This document shows, piece by piece, positions 25,678 to 35,325 of a DNA stretch of 64,000 nt. The DNA is taken from contig NC_015436.1 of the NCBI RefSeq assembly GCF_000208385.1, positions 682,001 to 746,000 of the forward strand, in the 5' to 3' direction. The position numbers and the translations under genes were made by a program. Position 1 is the stretch's first letter. Each line of letters starts with the position of its first letter. Below the pieces are notes generated by a model. It saw only the letters and a list, made by a program, of their open reading frames with translations. It did no database searches and was not told the DNA's origin. This DNA is from Parasphaerochaeta coccoides DSM 17374 (lineage in GTDB: Bacteria > Spirochaetota > Spirochaetia > Sphaerochaetales > Sphaerochaetaceae).

Positions 25678-27393
25678 GTGGCTGAAGAGAAACAAACAGA
25701 TGAAAAAACATCAATGTCCTTGATGGAAAGCCTGCTAGAGCACGATGTTTTTAAATCTCTTGATGAAATTGAAGACGGTACGCTCGTAACCGGTACTGTT
25801 ATACAGGTGAATAACGAGTATGTGTTCGTTGATGTCGGTTATAAGTCCGAGGGACGTATTCCCCTGGACGAATTTGATGTCATTCCTGAAGATGGTGAGA
25901 AGGTCAAGGTCTTCATCATCACGAAAGACGGGAAGGGCGGGCAGATTCAGATTTCCAAGCGTCGCGCCGTGACATTGGAAAAAACCGAAGACTTGCGGAA
26001 AGCAGCGGAAGACAGGTCTCCTGTGCTGGGCAAGTTCGTCAAAGTCATCAAGGGTGGTTATGAGATTGATCTCGGCGGTGAATACCGTGGGTTCTGCCCG
26101 ATGTCCAAGGCGGACGTTTCCCGCGTCGAGGATCCAGAGTCCTTGATAGGTCTTTCGGATTATTTCATCATTGACAAGTTCCATGCCGGGACAAAGCTGA
26201 AAAGCGTTGTGTCTCGCCGTGAATACCTTGAGAAGCGAATCAAGGAGAATAAGGAAACCTTTTTCTCCTCAGTCCATATCGGCGATGTGGTCCAGGGCGT
26301 AGTGAAGTCATTCACGTCCTTTGGTGCTTTCATTGACCTTGGCGGTTTTGATGGTCTTCTCCATATCAACGACATGAGCTGGGGTCATGTGACACGCCCC
26401 AAGGATTTCGTGAAAAAAGGGCAGACGATTGAATTACGCCTGATTAACATTGATCCCGAAACGCAGAAGGTGAACCTTTCCCTCAAGCACATGCACGAGG
26501 ATCCATGGTCTTCTTTTGAAAAGAATTTCAATGTGGGCGATGTCGTCAAGGCTCCGGTAACAAAACTGACCACTTTTGGTGCTTTCATAGAGATTGCTCC
26601 TGGAATCGAAGGCCTTGCGCATATTTCTGAACTGTCCTGGACAAAACGGGTCAACAATCCCAAGGATGTCCTGGATGTCGGTGATGTGGTTGAGGCAAAG
26701 ATACTTGGGTATGACTTGGACAAGAAACGTGTTTCACTTGGACTGAAGCAACTTGAGGAAAATCCTTGGGATAGCATTGATGACCGCTACCCGGTTGGTA
26801 AGACACTGACCCGTCCCGTGGTCAAGATAACCAATAGTGGAGCATTCATCGGACTTGAGGATGGGATAGATGGTTTCCTCCATATCGATGATATTTCTTG
26901 GACGGAGAAAGTGCGCAACATGTCTTCCTTTGCCAAGGAAGGGGATATGGTCGATGTTGTCGTAACCCGTGTTGAGCCTGAGAACCGTCGCATACGGCTG
27001 AGTGTCAAGCAGCTTGAGGACAATCCTTGGAATACTCTCAAGAAGGATTATCCCAAATATTCCTCCATTTCCGGCGAAGTGACCAATGTCACTGATTTTG
27101 GTGTGTTCGTAAAGGTTCTGGGAGGAATCGAAGGTTTGATCAGCAAGTTTCATCTTGTCGGTCCCGATGAAGAATATAATGACAGCGTCTTGAAGAACTT
27201 CAAAGTCGGAGATGTCGTCACGGCAGCCGTCATGGACGTGAATCCTTCTACACAGAAGCTTTCCCTTTCCATCAAGGAGTTGATTAGGAATGCTCAACGC
27301 TCTGAGATTTCCAAATACATGGATGACGAAGATGAAGGGGATACCTTCACCTTTGGTGACATGCTTCGCTCCAAGGATGAAGAAGACAACTAA
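25678..27393 (+). CDS. rpsA: 30S ribosomal protein S1
   Basis: 571 aa from a GTG with AGGAG 7 nt upstream. Six S1 (OB-fold) domains can be counted, the last four with the typical SFGAFIDLG..GLLHI pattern; the first two are divergent, as in other S1 proteins where they bind the ribosome. Between domains run the conserved NPW segments. Short acidic C-terminal tail. Gene order cmk-rpsA is widespread. Confidence 0.96.
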   Translation: MAEEKQTDEKTSMSLMESLLEHDVFKSLDEIEDGTLVTGTVIQVNNEYVFVDVGYKSEGRIPLDEFDVIPEDGEKVKVFIITKDGKGGQIQISKRRAVTLEKTEDLRKAAEDRSPVLGKFVKVIKGGYEIDLGGEYRGFCPMSKADVSRVEDPESLIGLSDYFIIDKFHAGTKLKSVVSRREYLEKRIKENKETFFSSVHIGDVVQGVVKSFTSFGAFIDLGGFDGLLHINDMSWGHVTRPKDFVKKGQTIELRLINIDPETQKVNLSLKHMHEDPWSSFEKNFNVGDVVKAPVTKLTTFGAFIEIAPGIEGLAHISELSWTKRVNNPKDVLDVGDVVEAKILGYDLDKKRVSLGLKQLEENPWDSIDDRYPVGKTLTRPVVKITNSGAFIGLEDGIDGFLHIDDISWTEKVRNMSSFAKEGDMVDVVVTRVEPENRRIRLSVKQLEDNPWNTLKKDYPKYSSISGEVTNVTDFGVFVKVLGGIEGLISKFHLVGPDEEYNDSVLKNFKVGDVVTAAVMDVNPSTQKLSLSIKELIRNAQRSEISKYMDDEDEGDTFTFGDMLRSKDEEDN

Positions 27394-27407
27394 GGTGGTG
27401 ATCCGCA

Positions 27408-28097
27408 ATGGCGAATAATAAAACTAAAGAAGCTGCGGTTCCCGCTTATGAGAAGTTTCTTTATTCAGTGGCATCTTTCTTCAAGGCCCAATGGAAAAAG
27501 ATAGCCATTGGTGCAGGAGTTCTTATCCTGAGCCTGTTAATCGTGGTGATTGTCTCACTTGTCAATTCATCACGATTTGAGAAGGATTTCATGCGACTGG
27601 ATGTTTTGCAGGAAACCTATGCTTCTCTTGATACTCTTGATGAGACTTCTACAGAGTACGCTTCAACGCTATCTGAACTTGAAGGTTCGCTTCAGGAGCT
27701 TGCTTCATCTTCTAAAGCCTATCCTGGATTAAAGGCTGAATATCTTCTTGGCCAGCTTGCATGGAACCAGAAGGATTTTGCCACCGCGCGAGAGCATTAT
27801 CTTGCTGTCCATGAGAATGGTCGTGGTATCTATCTAGGTGCTGTCGCCCTTGTCAATGCCGCTGCTGCTTCCGAAGAATTGGGAGAAGATGCTGCTGCGC
27901 TTGGACAGTATCAGATGGTCGCTGATTCCTATGGACAGGATATTGCTGTTGCTCCCCGTGCTCTTTTTGGAGAAGCCCGGATTTATGAAAAGACTGGTGA
28001 TATCGACCTTGCACGAGCCGTATTCCAAGAATTGGCTGACGCTTATCCCAGTTCCGAGTTTGCCCGTATTGCCCAGAACCGTCTTCTGGTTTTGTAA
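27408..28097 (+). CDS. Membrane-anchored tetratricopeptide repeat protein
   Basis: 229 aa. One membrane helix near residues 34-53 (IAIGAGVLILSLLIVVIVSL) after a basic N-terminus, then an extracytoplasmic helical part with about three TPR-like repeats (AEYLLGQLAWNQKDFATAREHY, then ALGQYQMVADSYGQD and RALFGEARIYEKTGDIDLAR). Overall shape resembles YfgM, which associates with the Sec translocon and periplasmic chaperones, or CpoB-type proteins, but the sequence alone does not decide. GGTGGTGA precedes the ATG, 14 bp after rpsA. Confidence 0.7.
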   Translation: MANNKTKEAAVPAYEKFLYSVASFFKAQWKKIAIGAGVLILSLLIVVIVSLVNSSRFEKDFMRLDVLQETYASLDTLDETSTEYASTLSELEGSLQELASSSKAYPGLKAEYLLGQLAWNQKDFATAREHYLAVHENGRGIYLGAVALVNAAAASEELGEDAAALGQYQMVADSYGQDIAVAPRALFGEARIYEKTGDIDLARAVFQELADAYPSSEFARIAQNRLLVL

Positions 28098-28116
28098 TGT
28101 AGCTGAGTTGTAAAAC

Positions 28117-28968
28117 ATGAAAAGCAGATGCAAGGAGAAGTCGAGAACAGTCTCACTCTCACGAGTATCTGCTTTTTTGTGTTTTCTTATGGTCGCTTTG
28201 TTGGTTTCCTGTGGAATGCCACGGCCTTTGTTTGTAGAAAGCAGCACTTTGGTTCCGCAAGCTTCTACTGGAGAGGTAAGATTACCCTATACAGGAAACG
28301 CAACAATAGTTCTTTCGTCCGATATCATCATTTCGCCTACTGAAAGCCGTAACGGAATCATGTTGTTCTATACCATTACGGACGATGTCACGACCGTCAC
28401 GTCATCCATGCAGAACATTTTTACGACAGAAACGACACTTGGCAGTTCTGGATCTTCTCTTGGAGGAAGAAAACCCTTTACCTTGGATATTGGTAACAGG
28501 TATGGGAATTCAACAGGGACCCAATTCCTCTATCCATTCACCTTTGTGGAAGTACCAGGAGCGGCTCCTGACAGTTTCAGAAACAGATCAGGATATGCAG
28601 TTCCGTTTGATGCTAGTTCACTACCTACGAGGCTCTCCAGTACTTTTGATATTAAAATAGGGGAGGGTGGGGTATTTGAATTGTCCCATAACGGCAATCC
28701 TCCAATCGAACTCTATAATTACTCAGGCCGGCCGTTCATTGAAAAACCTGAGACAGATGACGTTACAGAAAACGGATACTTTGATTATCTGAAATATAAA
28801 ATTGATGATACCAGTAAACAGGTGGTATCGGAACCTTTACAAAGTCCGACTATCCACATCTATGCGGTATTTTTTCTTAATGACCGCCAAGGTGGAAACT
28901 ATTACACTAATAATTACTGGAGCAATCTCTATAGGATTGCAGCATTTCCTCTGGAAGATTCTTTGTGA
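28117..28968 (+). CDS. Putative lipoprotein of unknown function
   Basis: 283 aa. A basic N-terminus, a hydrophobic stretch near residues 19-30 and LLVSCG form a signal peptide with lipobox, Cys at residue 32, so export and lipidation are likely. The mature part is rich in Ser, Thr and Pro, with several VTTVTSS-like stretches, and looks beta-rich; I do not recognise a family. Base composition is more AT-rich than the neighbouring genes and there is no convincing ribosome binding site. A long terminator-like hairpin covers its first 20 codons. It could be a lineage-specific surface or periplasmic protein. Confidence 0.7.
   Translation: MKSRCKEKSRTVSLSRVSAFLCFLMVALLVSCGMPRPLFVESSTLVPQASTGEVRLPYTGNATIVLSSDIIISPTESRNGIMLFYTITDDVTTVTSSMQNIFTTETTLGSSGSSLGGRKPFTLDIGNRYGNSTGTQFLYPFTFVEVPGAAPDSFRNRSGYAVPFDASSLPTRLSSTFDIKIGEGGVFELSHNGNPPIELYNYSGRPFIEKPETDDVTENGYFDYLKYKIDDTSKQVVSEPLQSPTIHIYAVFFLNDRQGGNYYTNNYWSNLYRIAAFPLEDSL
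28120..28178 (+). terminator. Terminator-like hairpin in the first codons of the lipoprotein gene
   Basis: AAAAGCAGAT (28120-28129) pairs perfectly with ATCTGCTTTT (28167-28176), and six T (28173-28178) end the element. Inside the 37-nt loop, GAGA-ACAG-TCTC can form a second small stem. It lies 22-80 bp after the TPR gene stop, so it can end the rpsA transcript, yet it overlaps the next start codon region. Confidence 0.6.
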
Positions 28969-29094
28969 ATAATTATTAGGGAAGAAAATGTAAAGTGATT
29001 TATGTTGTGACTATTTGATTAACAGAATGTACATTATTTATGAATATCAAATATTTATTATAAATCCCACTAATTATCCCAGTTTTATGCCCGA

Positions 29095-29122
29095 TGACTT
29101 ACTTTACCAAAGGCGTTATACT
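29095..29122 (+). promoter_or_regulatory. Possible promoter of mazG
   Basis: TGACTT (29095-29100), 16-bp spacer, TATACT (29117-29122) in an AT-rich 204-bp intergenic region. About 40 bp before the mazG translation signals. Confidence 0.4.
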
Positions 29123-29172
29123 ACCTACCATATCATATAACTTCTGAACAAAAGAAAGGAAATGACTATTCC

Positions 29173-30012
29173 ATGATTGAATATGTATATCATCCGGCAG
29201 AGGATTTTCCTTCTGCCATGGAACAACTCCATCGCATCATTGGTCTTCTTCGGTCTCCAGAAGGCTGTCCATGGGATCGTGAACTTACTGCTCCTCGAAC
29301 GGCACAGTCAATCATTGATGAAACATACGAGTATATTGATGAATTGAAAAATCACAGGATTTCCGGTCAACGGGAAGAAATTGGAGATATCTTGATCAAT
29401 GTTGTCACGTTGTTGCACATGCATGAAGATAATGCATCATTTCCCGCAACCGACGCTATAAACGAAGTCTGTGAAAAATTGATTCGGAGACATCCACATG
29501 TTTTTACAGATACTGTATCAGCACATGACAGCACGGAAGTCCTTTCTGTCTGGAATAACGTCAAGGAAGAAATTGAAGGAAAAAAAGCGGAAAAGGAAAA
29601 TCCTTTCAGCAGAATTCCCAAAAGTCTTCCACCACTTGAACGTGCGTATGAAATTCAGAAGAAAATGAAAAAAGTCGGTTTTGAATGGCCTGACGTACAG
29701 GGAGTACTTAACAAAGTCTGTGAAGAACTCGATGAACTTGTCGATGCCACGAACACATTGGAACCGAATCAGGAACGGATTGAAGAGGAAGCCGGAGATT
29801 TGCTTTTTGCTGTCGTCAATCTAGTACGATTCCTTGGTTTCAATCCTGCACAGACCCTGCATGGAGCAAACCAGAAACTGGCAGGAAGGTTTGAGGCCGT
29901 AGCTCGACTTGCTGTTGAAAGAAATATTCCGCTTGACAAGGAACATATGAGTGAAATGGATGAACTGTGGGAGGAAGTAAAAGTGTCGTCTTCTCACCAT
30001 CATCCATCGTGA
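29173..30012 (+). CDS. mazG: Nucleoside triphosphate pyrophosphohydrolase MazG
   Basis: 279 aa, usual length for the two-domain enzyme. Hydrolyses (d)NTPs to monophosphates, limiting aberrant nucleotides and affecting (p)ppGpp levels. The first domain starts LLRSPEGCPWDRE and has the Mg-binding EYIDEL...EEIGDIL pattern; the second has GFEWPD, EELDELVDA and EEEAGDLLFAVVN. The ribosome binding site AAAGGA is 11 nt from this ATG but only 1-2 nt from a 4-codon mini-ORF at 29162 whose stop overlaps the mazG ATG. Convergent with rnpB. Confidence 0.93.
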   Translation: MIEYVYHPAEDFPSAMEQLHRIIGLLRSPEGCPWDRELTAPRTAQSIIDETYEYIDELKNHRISGQREEIGDILINVVTLLHMHEDNASFPATDAINEVCEKLIRRHPHVFTDTVSAHDSTEVLSVWNNVKEEIEGKKAEKENPFSRIPKSLPPLERAYEIQKKMKKVGFEWPDVQGVLNKVCEELDELVDATNTLEPNQERIEEEAGDLLFAVVNLVRFLGFNPAQTLHGANQKLAGRFEAVARLAVERNIPLDKEHMSEMDELWEEVKVSSSHHHPS

Positions 30013-30068
30013 ACTCTATTCCCTACTCCTGTAGAGGAACAGGAAACCGTGAAAAAAAGGGAAAAAAA

Positions 30069-30405
30069 GAGGACGGTCATAAGCCGGGTTCTGTTTATGG
30101 TAATCATCTATCTACCGACTTTGTTACCAAAGCCTTCAAGCAATCTACCCGTAGGCATGAGCGGACCACTCGCCTACTGTTTGACTTTGCTCCGGACGAG
30201 GCTTGCACTGCCAGTATCATTGCTGATACCGCGGTAGGCTCTTACCCTACCTTTTCACCCTTACCATTGCTGGCGGTATGTTTTCTGTTGCGCTATCTAT
30301 AGCGTCACCGCTTCCGGGCGTTACCCGGCGTCCTGTCCTATGGAGCCCGGACTTTCCTCGTACATTCCTGTTTGCACAGGACATACGCGATTACCTGACC
30401 GCCTC
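30069..30405 (-). ncRNA. rnpB: RNase P RNA
   Basis: Minus strand. The universally conserved GAGGAAAGTCCGGGCTCC of the 5' part lies at about 30357-30340, and the 3' conserved AGAACCCGGCTTAT at about 30094-30081. The ends GAGGCGGTC and GACCGTCCTC pair to form helix P1, which sets the borders; seven T (30068-30062) follow as terminator. It is the catalytic RNA that matures tRNA 5' ends. The 5' end is only about 12 bp after the upstream zinc-ribbon gene. Confidence 0.93.
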
Positions 30406-30416
30406 ACATCACCTAT

Positions 30417-31235
30417 TCAATTGAATTCTTCGAAACCCTCATCAGAAGCAAAATCCGCAAGTCCGCCTTCCTCAATGACCAAGGTATCAGGACGCTTAAG
30501 ATATTTGTCTTTCATATCGCTGTATGCCTCATCATAGTACAGGATGCGACTACAATACGGACAGAATTCAATTTCTTCATTCTTGCGGACAGTGTTCACG
30601 AACTGCACCGGCAAGGTCATGTGGCATCCTTGGCAAACAAGCCCATGGATTGGAACAATACCCTTTCCATCTTTGTTACGGATAATGCGCTCAAATTTAA
30701 AGACGAGGTCATTGTCCAAAGTCGTGATAAGCTCATTGCGTTGGGCATTGAGTCCATCAAGGATAGAAACTTTCTCACTCATGCGAGAATCCCTGTCTTG
30801 GGTTGCCAACGCGACTGTTTCTTGCTGAGCCTTCATCAGGCTTTCCTTGTCTTCCAAGTCACGGGAATGCTCTGCCATATCCTTTTCCTTGGCAATAAGC
30901 TTTTTCCTGAGGAATTGCTCATTGGCTTCGGTATCCTTGCGTTCTTTCTCCGTTGCTTCATATTCACGCAAGGTAGACGTGACGCTCAATTGTTTTTCAA
31001 GGTTTTCCCGTTGCGTAATTGTCTGCTGAAGGCGTTCATTCAGTTCCTTCAAGGCTTCTGCGGCTTCTTCGCTGTTATTATACAGCTCTAAGTATTTCTT
31101 GTTTATGGAGTTCAAAACTTCCTGTTGTGCCTCCAGAAGCTGGGGAATCTCCTTAATTTCATCCTCTATGGTAAACTTCTGGGCGAGAATTCCTTCCAAA
31201 CTTCGAAGAATCTCAATCTTTTCCTGCATATTCAC
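30417..31235 (-). CDS. Coiled-coil protein with C-terminal C4 zinc ribbon (CT398/YbeD-like family)
   Basis: 272 aa from the GTG at 31235 (AGGAG 4 nt upstream) or 266 residues later from the ATG at 31229. About 190 residues are a long coiled coil rich in Glu, Lys and Gln; then HGLVCQGCHMTLP and EFCPYCSRILYYD form a four-Cys zinc ribbon. This matches the widespread family of coiled-coil zinc-ribbon proteins (COG1579), structurally studied in Chlamydia and linked there to RNA polymerase sigma-54 or secretion partners; the general function is unsettled. Lies in the dnaG-rpoD transcription unit, upstream of rnpB. Confidence 0.75.
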   Translation of the reverse strand: MNMQEKIEILRSLEGILAQKFTIEDEIKEIPQLLEAQQEVLNSINKKYLELYNNSEEAAEALKELNERLQQTITQRENLEKQLSVTSTLREYEATEKERKDTEANEQFLRKKLIAKEKDMAEHSRDLEDKESLMKAQQETVALATQDRDSRMSEKVSILDGLNAQRNELITTLDNDLVFKFERIIRNKDGKGIVPIHGLVCQGCHMTLPVQFVNTVRKNEEIEFCPYCSRILYYDEAYSDMKDKYLKRPDTLVIEEGGLADFASDEGFEEFN

Positions 31236-31358
31236 TAATCTCCTGAAACTATTTGTTCAACCGTGAAAAACCAACATGATACAATACAACCCTCGCATAA
31301 GAAAAGTCAATGGAGTACTTCCCTTGACGCGCAACCAAATCAGTACATGGCACGGAAA

Positions 31359-33416
31359 TTACAGGAAATCCCGCAATTTCCGACTGCGTTTAGGATGCCG
31401 CATCCGACGGAGTGATTTTGCCTCAATCTGTCGTATACGTTCGCGAGTGACCTTAAAGGACAACCCGACTTCCTCAAGGGTCAATGCAAATCCATCATCA
31501 AGCCCAAAACGCATTTTCAGTACATCTTTCTCACGAGGAGGAAGCGTAGCAAGCTCTTTCTGAAGCTGCTCCTGCAACAACATATAAGATGTCTGGCTGG
31601 CGGGATTTTCCGCATCCTTGTCTTCAATGAAATCGCTGAGCAAGGAATCTTCTTCCTCTCCGACCGGTGTTTCTAAAGAAATAGGTTCACGCGCGACATT
31701 TTTTACGCCCTTCACTTTTTCCTCCGGCCAGCCGAGTTTCTTGGCAATCTCCTCATCCGTCGGATTTCGACCGAGACTCTGTATCAGGGCGTTTTCTTCC
31801 TTCTTCACCTTGTTGATTTGTTCAATCATGTGGACGGGTACCCTGATTGTCCTGCCTTGGTCGCTGATGGCACGAGTAATTGCCTGACGTATCCACCATG
31901 TGGCATACGTCGAGAATTTGAAGTTCTTGCGGAATTCAAACTTTTCGACAGCCTTGATTAATCCAATGTTCCCCTCTTGAACGAGATCGTTGAAAGGAAG
32001 CCCACGGTTGGTATATTTCTTGGCAATCGATACGACAAGCCTCAAGTTGGCTTGGGTCAAGCGATCCTTGGCGGCAGTCATCATGATTCTGCCACGTTTG
32101 ATTTCCTTGGCATGCTCAAGGATGACTTGAGTATTTTCTTCAAAATCCGATTCAATCTCATGGAGCTTCTTTTCTGTCAGCTGGATATCGCGAATCTTTT
32201 CCTTGATGACATCCGCGGACATTGCGAATTTTTCTTCAAGCAAAACACGTTTTGCCGGTGTGACCAAGTCACGGCCCATCTGACGAAGCTCACGGGTCGA
32301 GGAAACACCAAGCTGTGCCTCAAGGGAGCTTTTTTTTGCCTGAAGTGAGGATATCTTACGTTCAGCATCCATGAATTTCTCGGTGAAAGCAGTGATTTCT
32401 TCCGGTTGCAACTCAATCAAGGAAAGCTTTTTCATCAGGGCATGTCTTTTCTTAACGAGATTTTCGTCTGTGAAGATACTGTCGCCCGATGTATCAATCT
32501 TTTCTTTTTTCAATGCCAGGTATGCTTTCATTGCTCCCTGGATATCTTTCAAACCGTCTTTATAGAACTGCGCATAGCGTTTCTGTTCACTAATAAGATC
32601 CTTCAAATCCTTGGATGTCATCAGCGGTAAACTTTCGGGATCGGCTTCATCAATTTTCAAAGTCATTTTCTGAAAAATATCACCGAAACATGTTACCATC
32701 ATACCACTCTTGAGGATGACATCGCGCATGATACCGGAGCCTTCTTCCATTTTCTGAGCAAGCTCTCTTTCTTGTTCGGCCGTAAGCAGGCTTTCCTTAC
32801 CGATATCACGAAGATAAAGCCGGATGGGGTCATCAATCGTTGAGTCGCTTTTCTCACTGCCAAGGATTGCTCCACCATGCCGCCGGGAATCACCATCACT
32901 GTTTTCAGAATCCAAAGACGAAAAATCAACGAATCCACGTCCGCTGGACGGTCCTTCATACTCGCTTTGATCGACGAAGTCCGAAGTCAGACTGGGTTTT
33001 TCTTGTTCTTCATCGAGTTCCTCATCGGAATCGTCAAGGTCATCAGCGTCTTCATCTTCCTCGCTATGCGTATCCGCTTCAACTGCCGGATGCTCAATGC
33101 TGATTAGGATATCCGAATCTTCGTCTTCGACCACCAAGTCATCATCAATGTCGTCATCAAGATCGGAATCTTCAAGATCATCTGGTGAAGGGCCTTCTAC
33201 AAGCTCCACTGGTTCGTCTTCTCCCAGGATACCATCGTCTTCGCAAACGACCGTGACATCCCTTTCCATCAAAAATTGAATGACTTCCCCCATCAAGGAT
33301 TCCGGAGAGTCCACGGGAAGGAGTTCTTTCAATCGTTCCTGTCCGATATGTTTTTCGGAATCGGCTTCAACCAGGATCTTTTCAAAAAAAACTTGTTTTT
33401 CTATATCAACTGCCAT
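31359..33416 (-). CDS. rpoD: Primary RNA polymerase sigma factor RpoD
   Basis: 685 aa from the ATG at 33416; a GTG at 33437 would add seven residues and neither start has an ideal ribosome binding site. Region 1.1 at the N-terminus is followed by a strikingly acidic insert (about residues 60-150, many runs of Asp/Glu), then regions 1.2, a non-conserved stretch, 2.1-2.4 ([33 protein letters not shown]), 3 and 4.2 ([20 protein letters not shown]). It recognises the housekeeping -35/-10 promoters seen in the window. Same order as the classical dnaG-rpoD operon. Confidence 0.96.
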   Translation of the reverse strand: MAVDIEKQVFFEKILVEADSEKHIGQERLKELLPVDSPESLMGEVIQFLMERDVTVVCEDDGILGEDEPVELVEGPSPDDLEDSDLDDDIDDDLVVEDEDSDILISIEHPAVEADTHSEEDEDADDLDDSDEELDEEQEKPSLTSDFVDQSEYEGPSSGRGFVDFSSLDSENSDGDSRRHGGAILGSEKSDSTIDDPIRLYLRDIGKESLLTAEQERELAQKMEEGSGIMRDVILKSGMMVTCFGDIFQKMTLKIDEADPESLPLMTSKDLKDLISEQKRYAQFYKDGLKDIQGAMKAYLALKKEKIDTSGDSIFTDENLVKKRHALMKKLSLIELQPEEITAFTEKFMDAERKISSLQAKKSSLEAQLGVSSTRELRQMGRDLVTPAKRVLLEEKFAMSADVIKEKIRDIQLTEKKLHEIESDFEENTQVILEHAKEIKRGRIMMTAAKDRLTQANLRLVVSIAKKYTNRGLPFNDLVQEGNIGLIKAVEKFEFRKNFKFSTYATWWIRQAITRAISDQGRTIRVPVHMIEQINKVKKEENALIQSLGRNPTDEEIAKKLGWPEEKVKGVKNVAREPISLETPVGEEEDSLLSDFIEDKDAENPASQTSYMLLQEQLQKELATLPPREKDVLKMRFGLDDGFALTLEEVGLSFKVTRERIRQIEAKSLRRMRHPKRSRKLRDFL

Positions 33417-33491
33417 CTGTTTCTTACGTTCTCCCACACATCGATCGGTAACACTATTTCCATCGCCGTCATCCTGTGCATGTCCGCAGCC

Positions 33492-35300
33492 TCATTCTTC
33501 CACACCGGCGCCCAAGCGTCCGCGGAGACGAATGATTTCCTGATTCACCTCTTGGATATCCAGAACAAGCCGTCTGATTTCTGAAGAATTCTCATCAGGA
33601 GTTTCATTCTCGGCAAAACCAAGAATATCCTCCATGGCTTTCTTCTTCTTTTCAAACTTTCTCAAGGTGATGCGATCGAGAGAACTGTCAATTCCCTTCT
33701 GGAGGTTGTGCCCGAATGCTCCACTCTGGAAGCTAATGGCAACAAGTTGTTTCAGTCTCTCATCATCTATCATCTGTAAAAATACTTCGTCCGTTTTTCC
33801 CAAGTCGTTTCGGGTCGCATCCTCCAACAAGGTAAAAAGATCGACCGCCAAAGAATCTTCCAAGTCAGCTACATTGATCCGATTCCGTATAACGGGAAAT
33901 TCCTCGCGTTTGGTTGCAAGGCATAACATCAGGAACATATCAGAAGAAACCCGCGCAAGATTTGGAATGGACACCGGAGATGTTTCCGGAGCCTTCTTTC
34001 TTGTTTCCTGCGCAGACGACCGGTGATGCAGATCTTCAACTATGCTTGCATCATCTACATGAAGTATTTCAGCAAGCCGATGAATGTATGTCTGCCTCTC
34101 AATTTCCGAATCCGTCGCTTCAAGATACGATCGGACATGTGAAAAAACAGCGGACTTCCCTTTAGGCGTTTTGACATCATACATATTTATTGCGGATAAG
34201 ACAAGATATTCAAATCCCGGAGTCTTATTTTCCAACATTTTTCCCAATGCTTCCGAACCATTTTTCTCCAATACATCGGCTGCGTCCTTAGCGTGGTCAA
34301 GGAGCATGACATTGTTCTCAATTCCCATGTCTTGGCAAATTACAAGGGCTTTTCCTGTCGCGTTCTGACCAGCGGCATCCGAATCAAATAGCGTTGATAT
34401 GCTGTCACAGTACCGATGAAGTTGTTTGCACTGCTCCGTGGTGAAAGCTGTCCCCAGAGGAGCGACGGCTGTGGTGAATCCGCTCTGATGCATGGCCATG
34501 ACGTCGAAATAACCTTCACAGAGAATAGCGTGCTTGCGCGATTTCAGTTCTGACAACGCTTCATACAAGCCATAGACTACTGATCTTTTACTATAAATGG
34601 CTGTTTCAGGTGTGTTGATGTACTTTGCCGTACTTTCTCCCGTCAAGTCGCGACCGCCAAAGCCTACTGTCTTTCCCTGCCATGTCCTGATGGGGAACAT
34701 GAGGCGATCCCTAAAAATAGATACTCGTTCATTCCGTTTGGAAAAAAGTCCGCTCGCTTCAAGTAAAGAAGCGCTATAGTGCTTGTCTGTTAGGAAATCA
34801 TACAACCATTGAGAAGGAGCCGGAGCATAACCTAAACCGAATTTCTCCTGAATTTCCAGACTGATTCCCCTATTTTCAAGATAGCGCCGGGCATGTGCTG
34901 CACGGTCGGAGTTTTGAAGGATATAGCGGAAAGAATTGGTCAAACGGTCATACAGTTCTTGAAGGGCCTCCGACTCCGTGCGTTTTCTCTTGTCTTCCGG
35001 TGTTTCCTCTCGAAGTTCAACCCCTGCTTTCCGTGCAAGGACGCTGACTGATTCCCCGAATGTCAGATGATCCATCTCCATCACGAAATCGAACATGGAA
35101 CCGCTCTTGCCACAACCAAAACAATGGAAAAGTCCTTTTTCGTTCAGAACAGAGAAGCTGGCCGTTTTTTCATGATGGAACGGACAAAGCCCCCAATGTC
35201 GTCCGCCGCGGTACGTAAGGTTCACATACGCGGATACTACCTCGGATATGGTGAGACGTGACTTAATCTGTTCGATTACCGATTCAGAAATTTTTGCCAC
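33492..35300 (-). CDS. dnaG: DNA primase
   Basis: 602 aa. Makes RNA primers for replication. The N-terminal CHC2 zinc site is intact (CPFHHEKTASF ... FHCFGCGKSG), followed by the TOPRIM domain with EGYFDVMAM and the DSDAAG motif near residue 310, and a helical C-terminal domain that would contact DnaB. Downstream on the same strand is rpoD, 75 bp after the stop. An YkgJ-like gene lies 25 bp upstream. Confidence 0.97.
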   Translation of the reverse strand: MAKISESVIEQIKSRLTISEVVSAYVNLTYRGGRHWGLCPFHHEKTASFSVLNEKGLFHCFGCGKSGSMFDFVMEMDHLTFGESVSVLARKAGVELREETPEDKRKRTESEALQELYDRLTNSFRYILQNSDRAAHARRYLENRGISLEIQEKFGLGYAPAPSQWLYDFLTDKHYSASLLEASGLFSKRNERVSIFRDRLMFPIRTWQGKTVGFGGRDLTGESTAKYINTPETAIYSKRSVVYGLYEALSELKSRKHAILCEGYFDVMAMHQSGFTTAVAPLGTAFTTEQCKQLHRYCDSISTLFDSDAAGQNATGKALVICQDMGIENNVMLLDHAKDAADVLEKNGSEALGKMLENKTPGFEYLVLSAINMYDVKTPKGKSAVFSHVRSYLEATDSEIERQTYIHRLAEILHVDDASIVEDLHHRSSAQETRKKAPETSPVSIPNLARVSSDMFLMLCLATKREEFPVIRNRINVADLEDSLAVDLFTLLEDATRNDLGKTDEVFLQMIDDERLKQLVAISFQSGAFGHNLQKGIDSSLDRITLRKFEKKKKAMEDILGFAENETPDENSSEIRRLVLDIQEVNQEIIRLRGRLGAGVEE

Positions 35301-35325
35301 GGCTTTCTCCTGCCTTTGGTACGCT

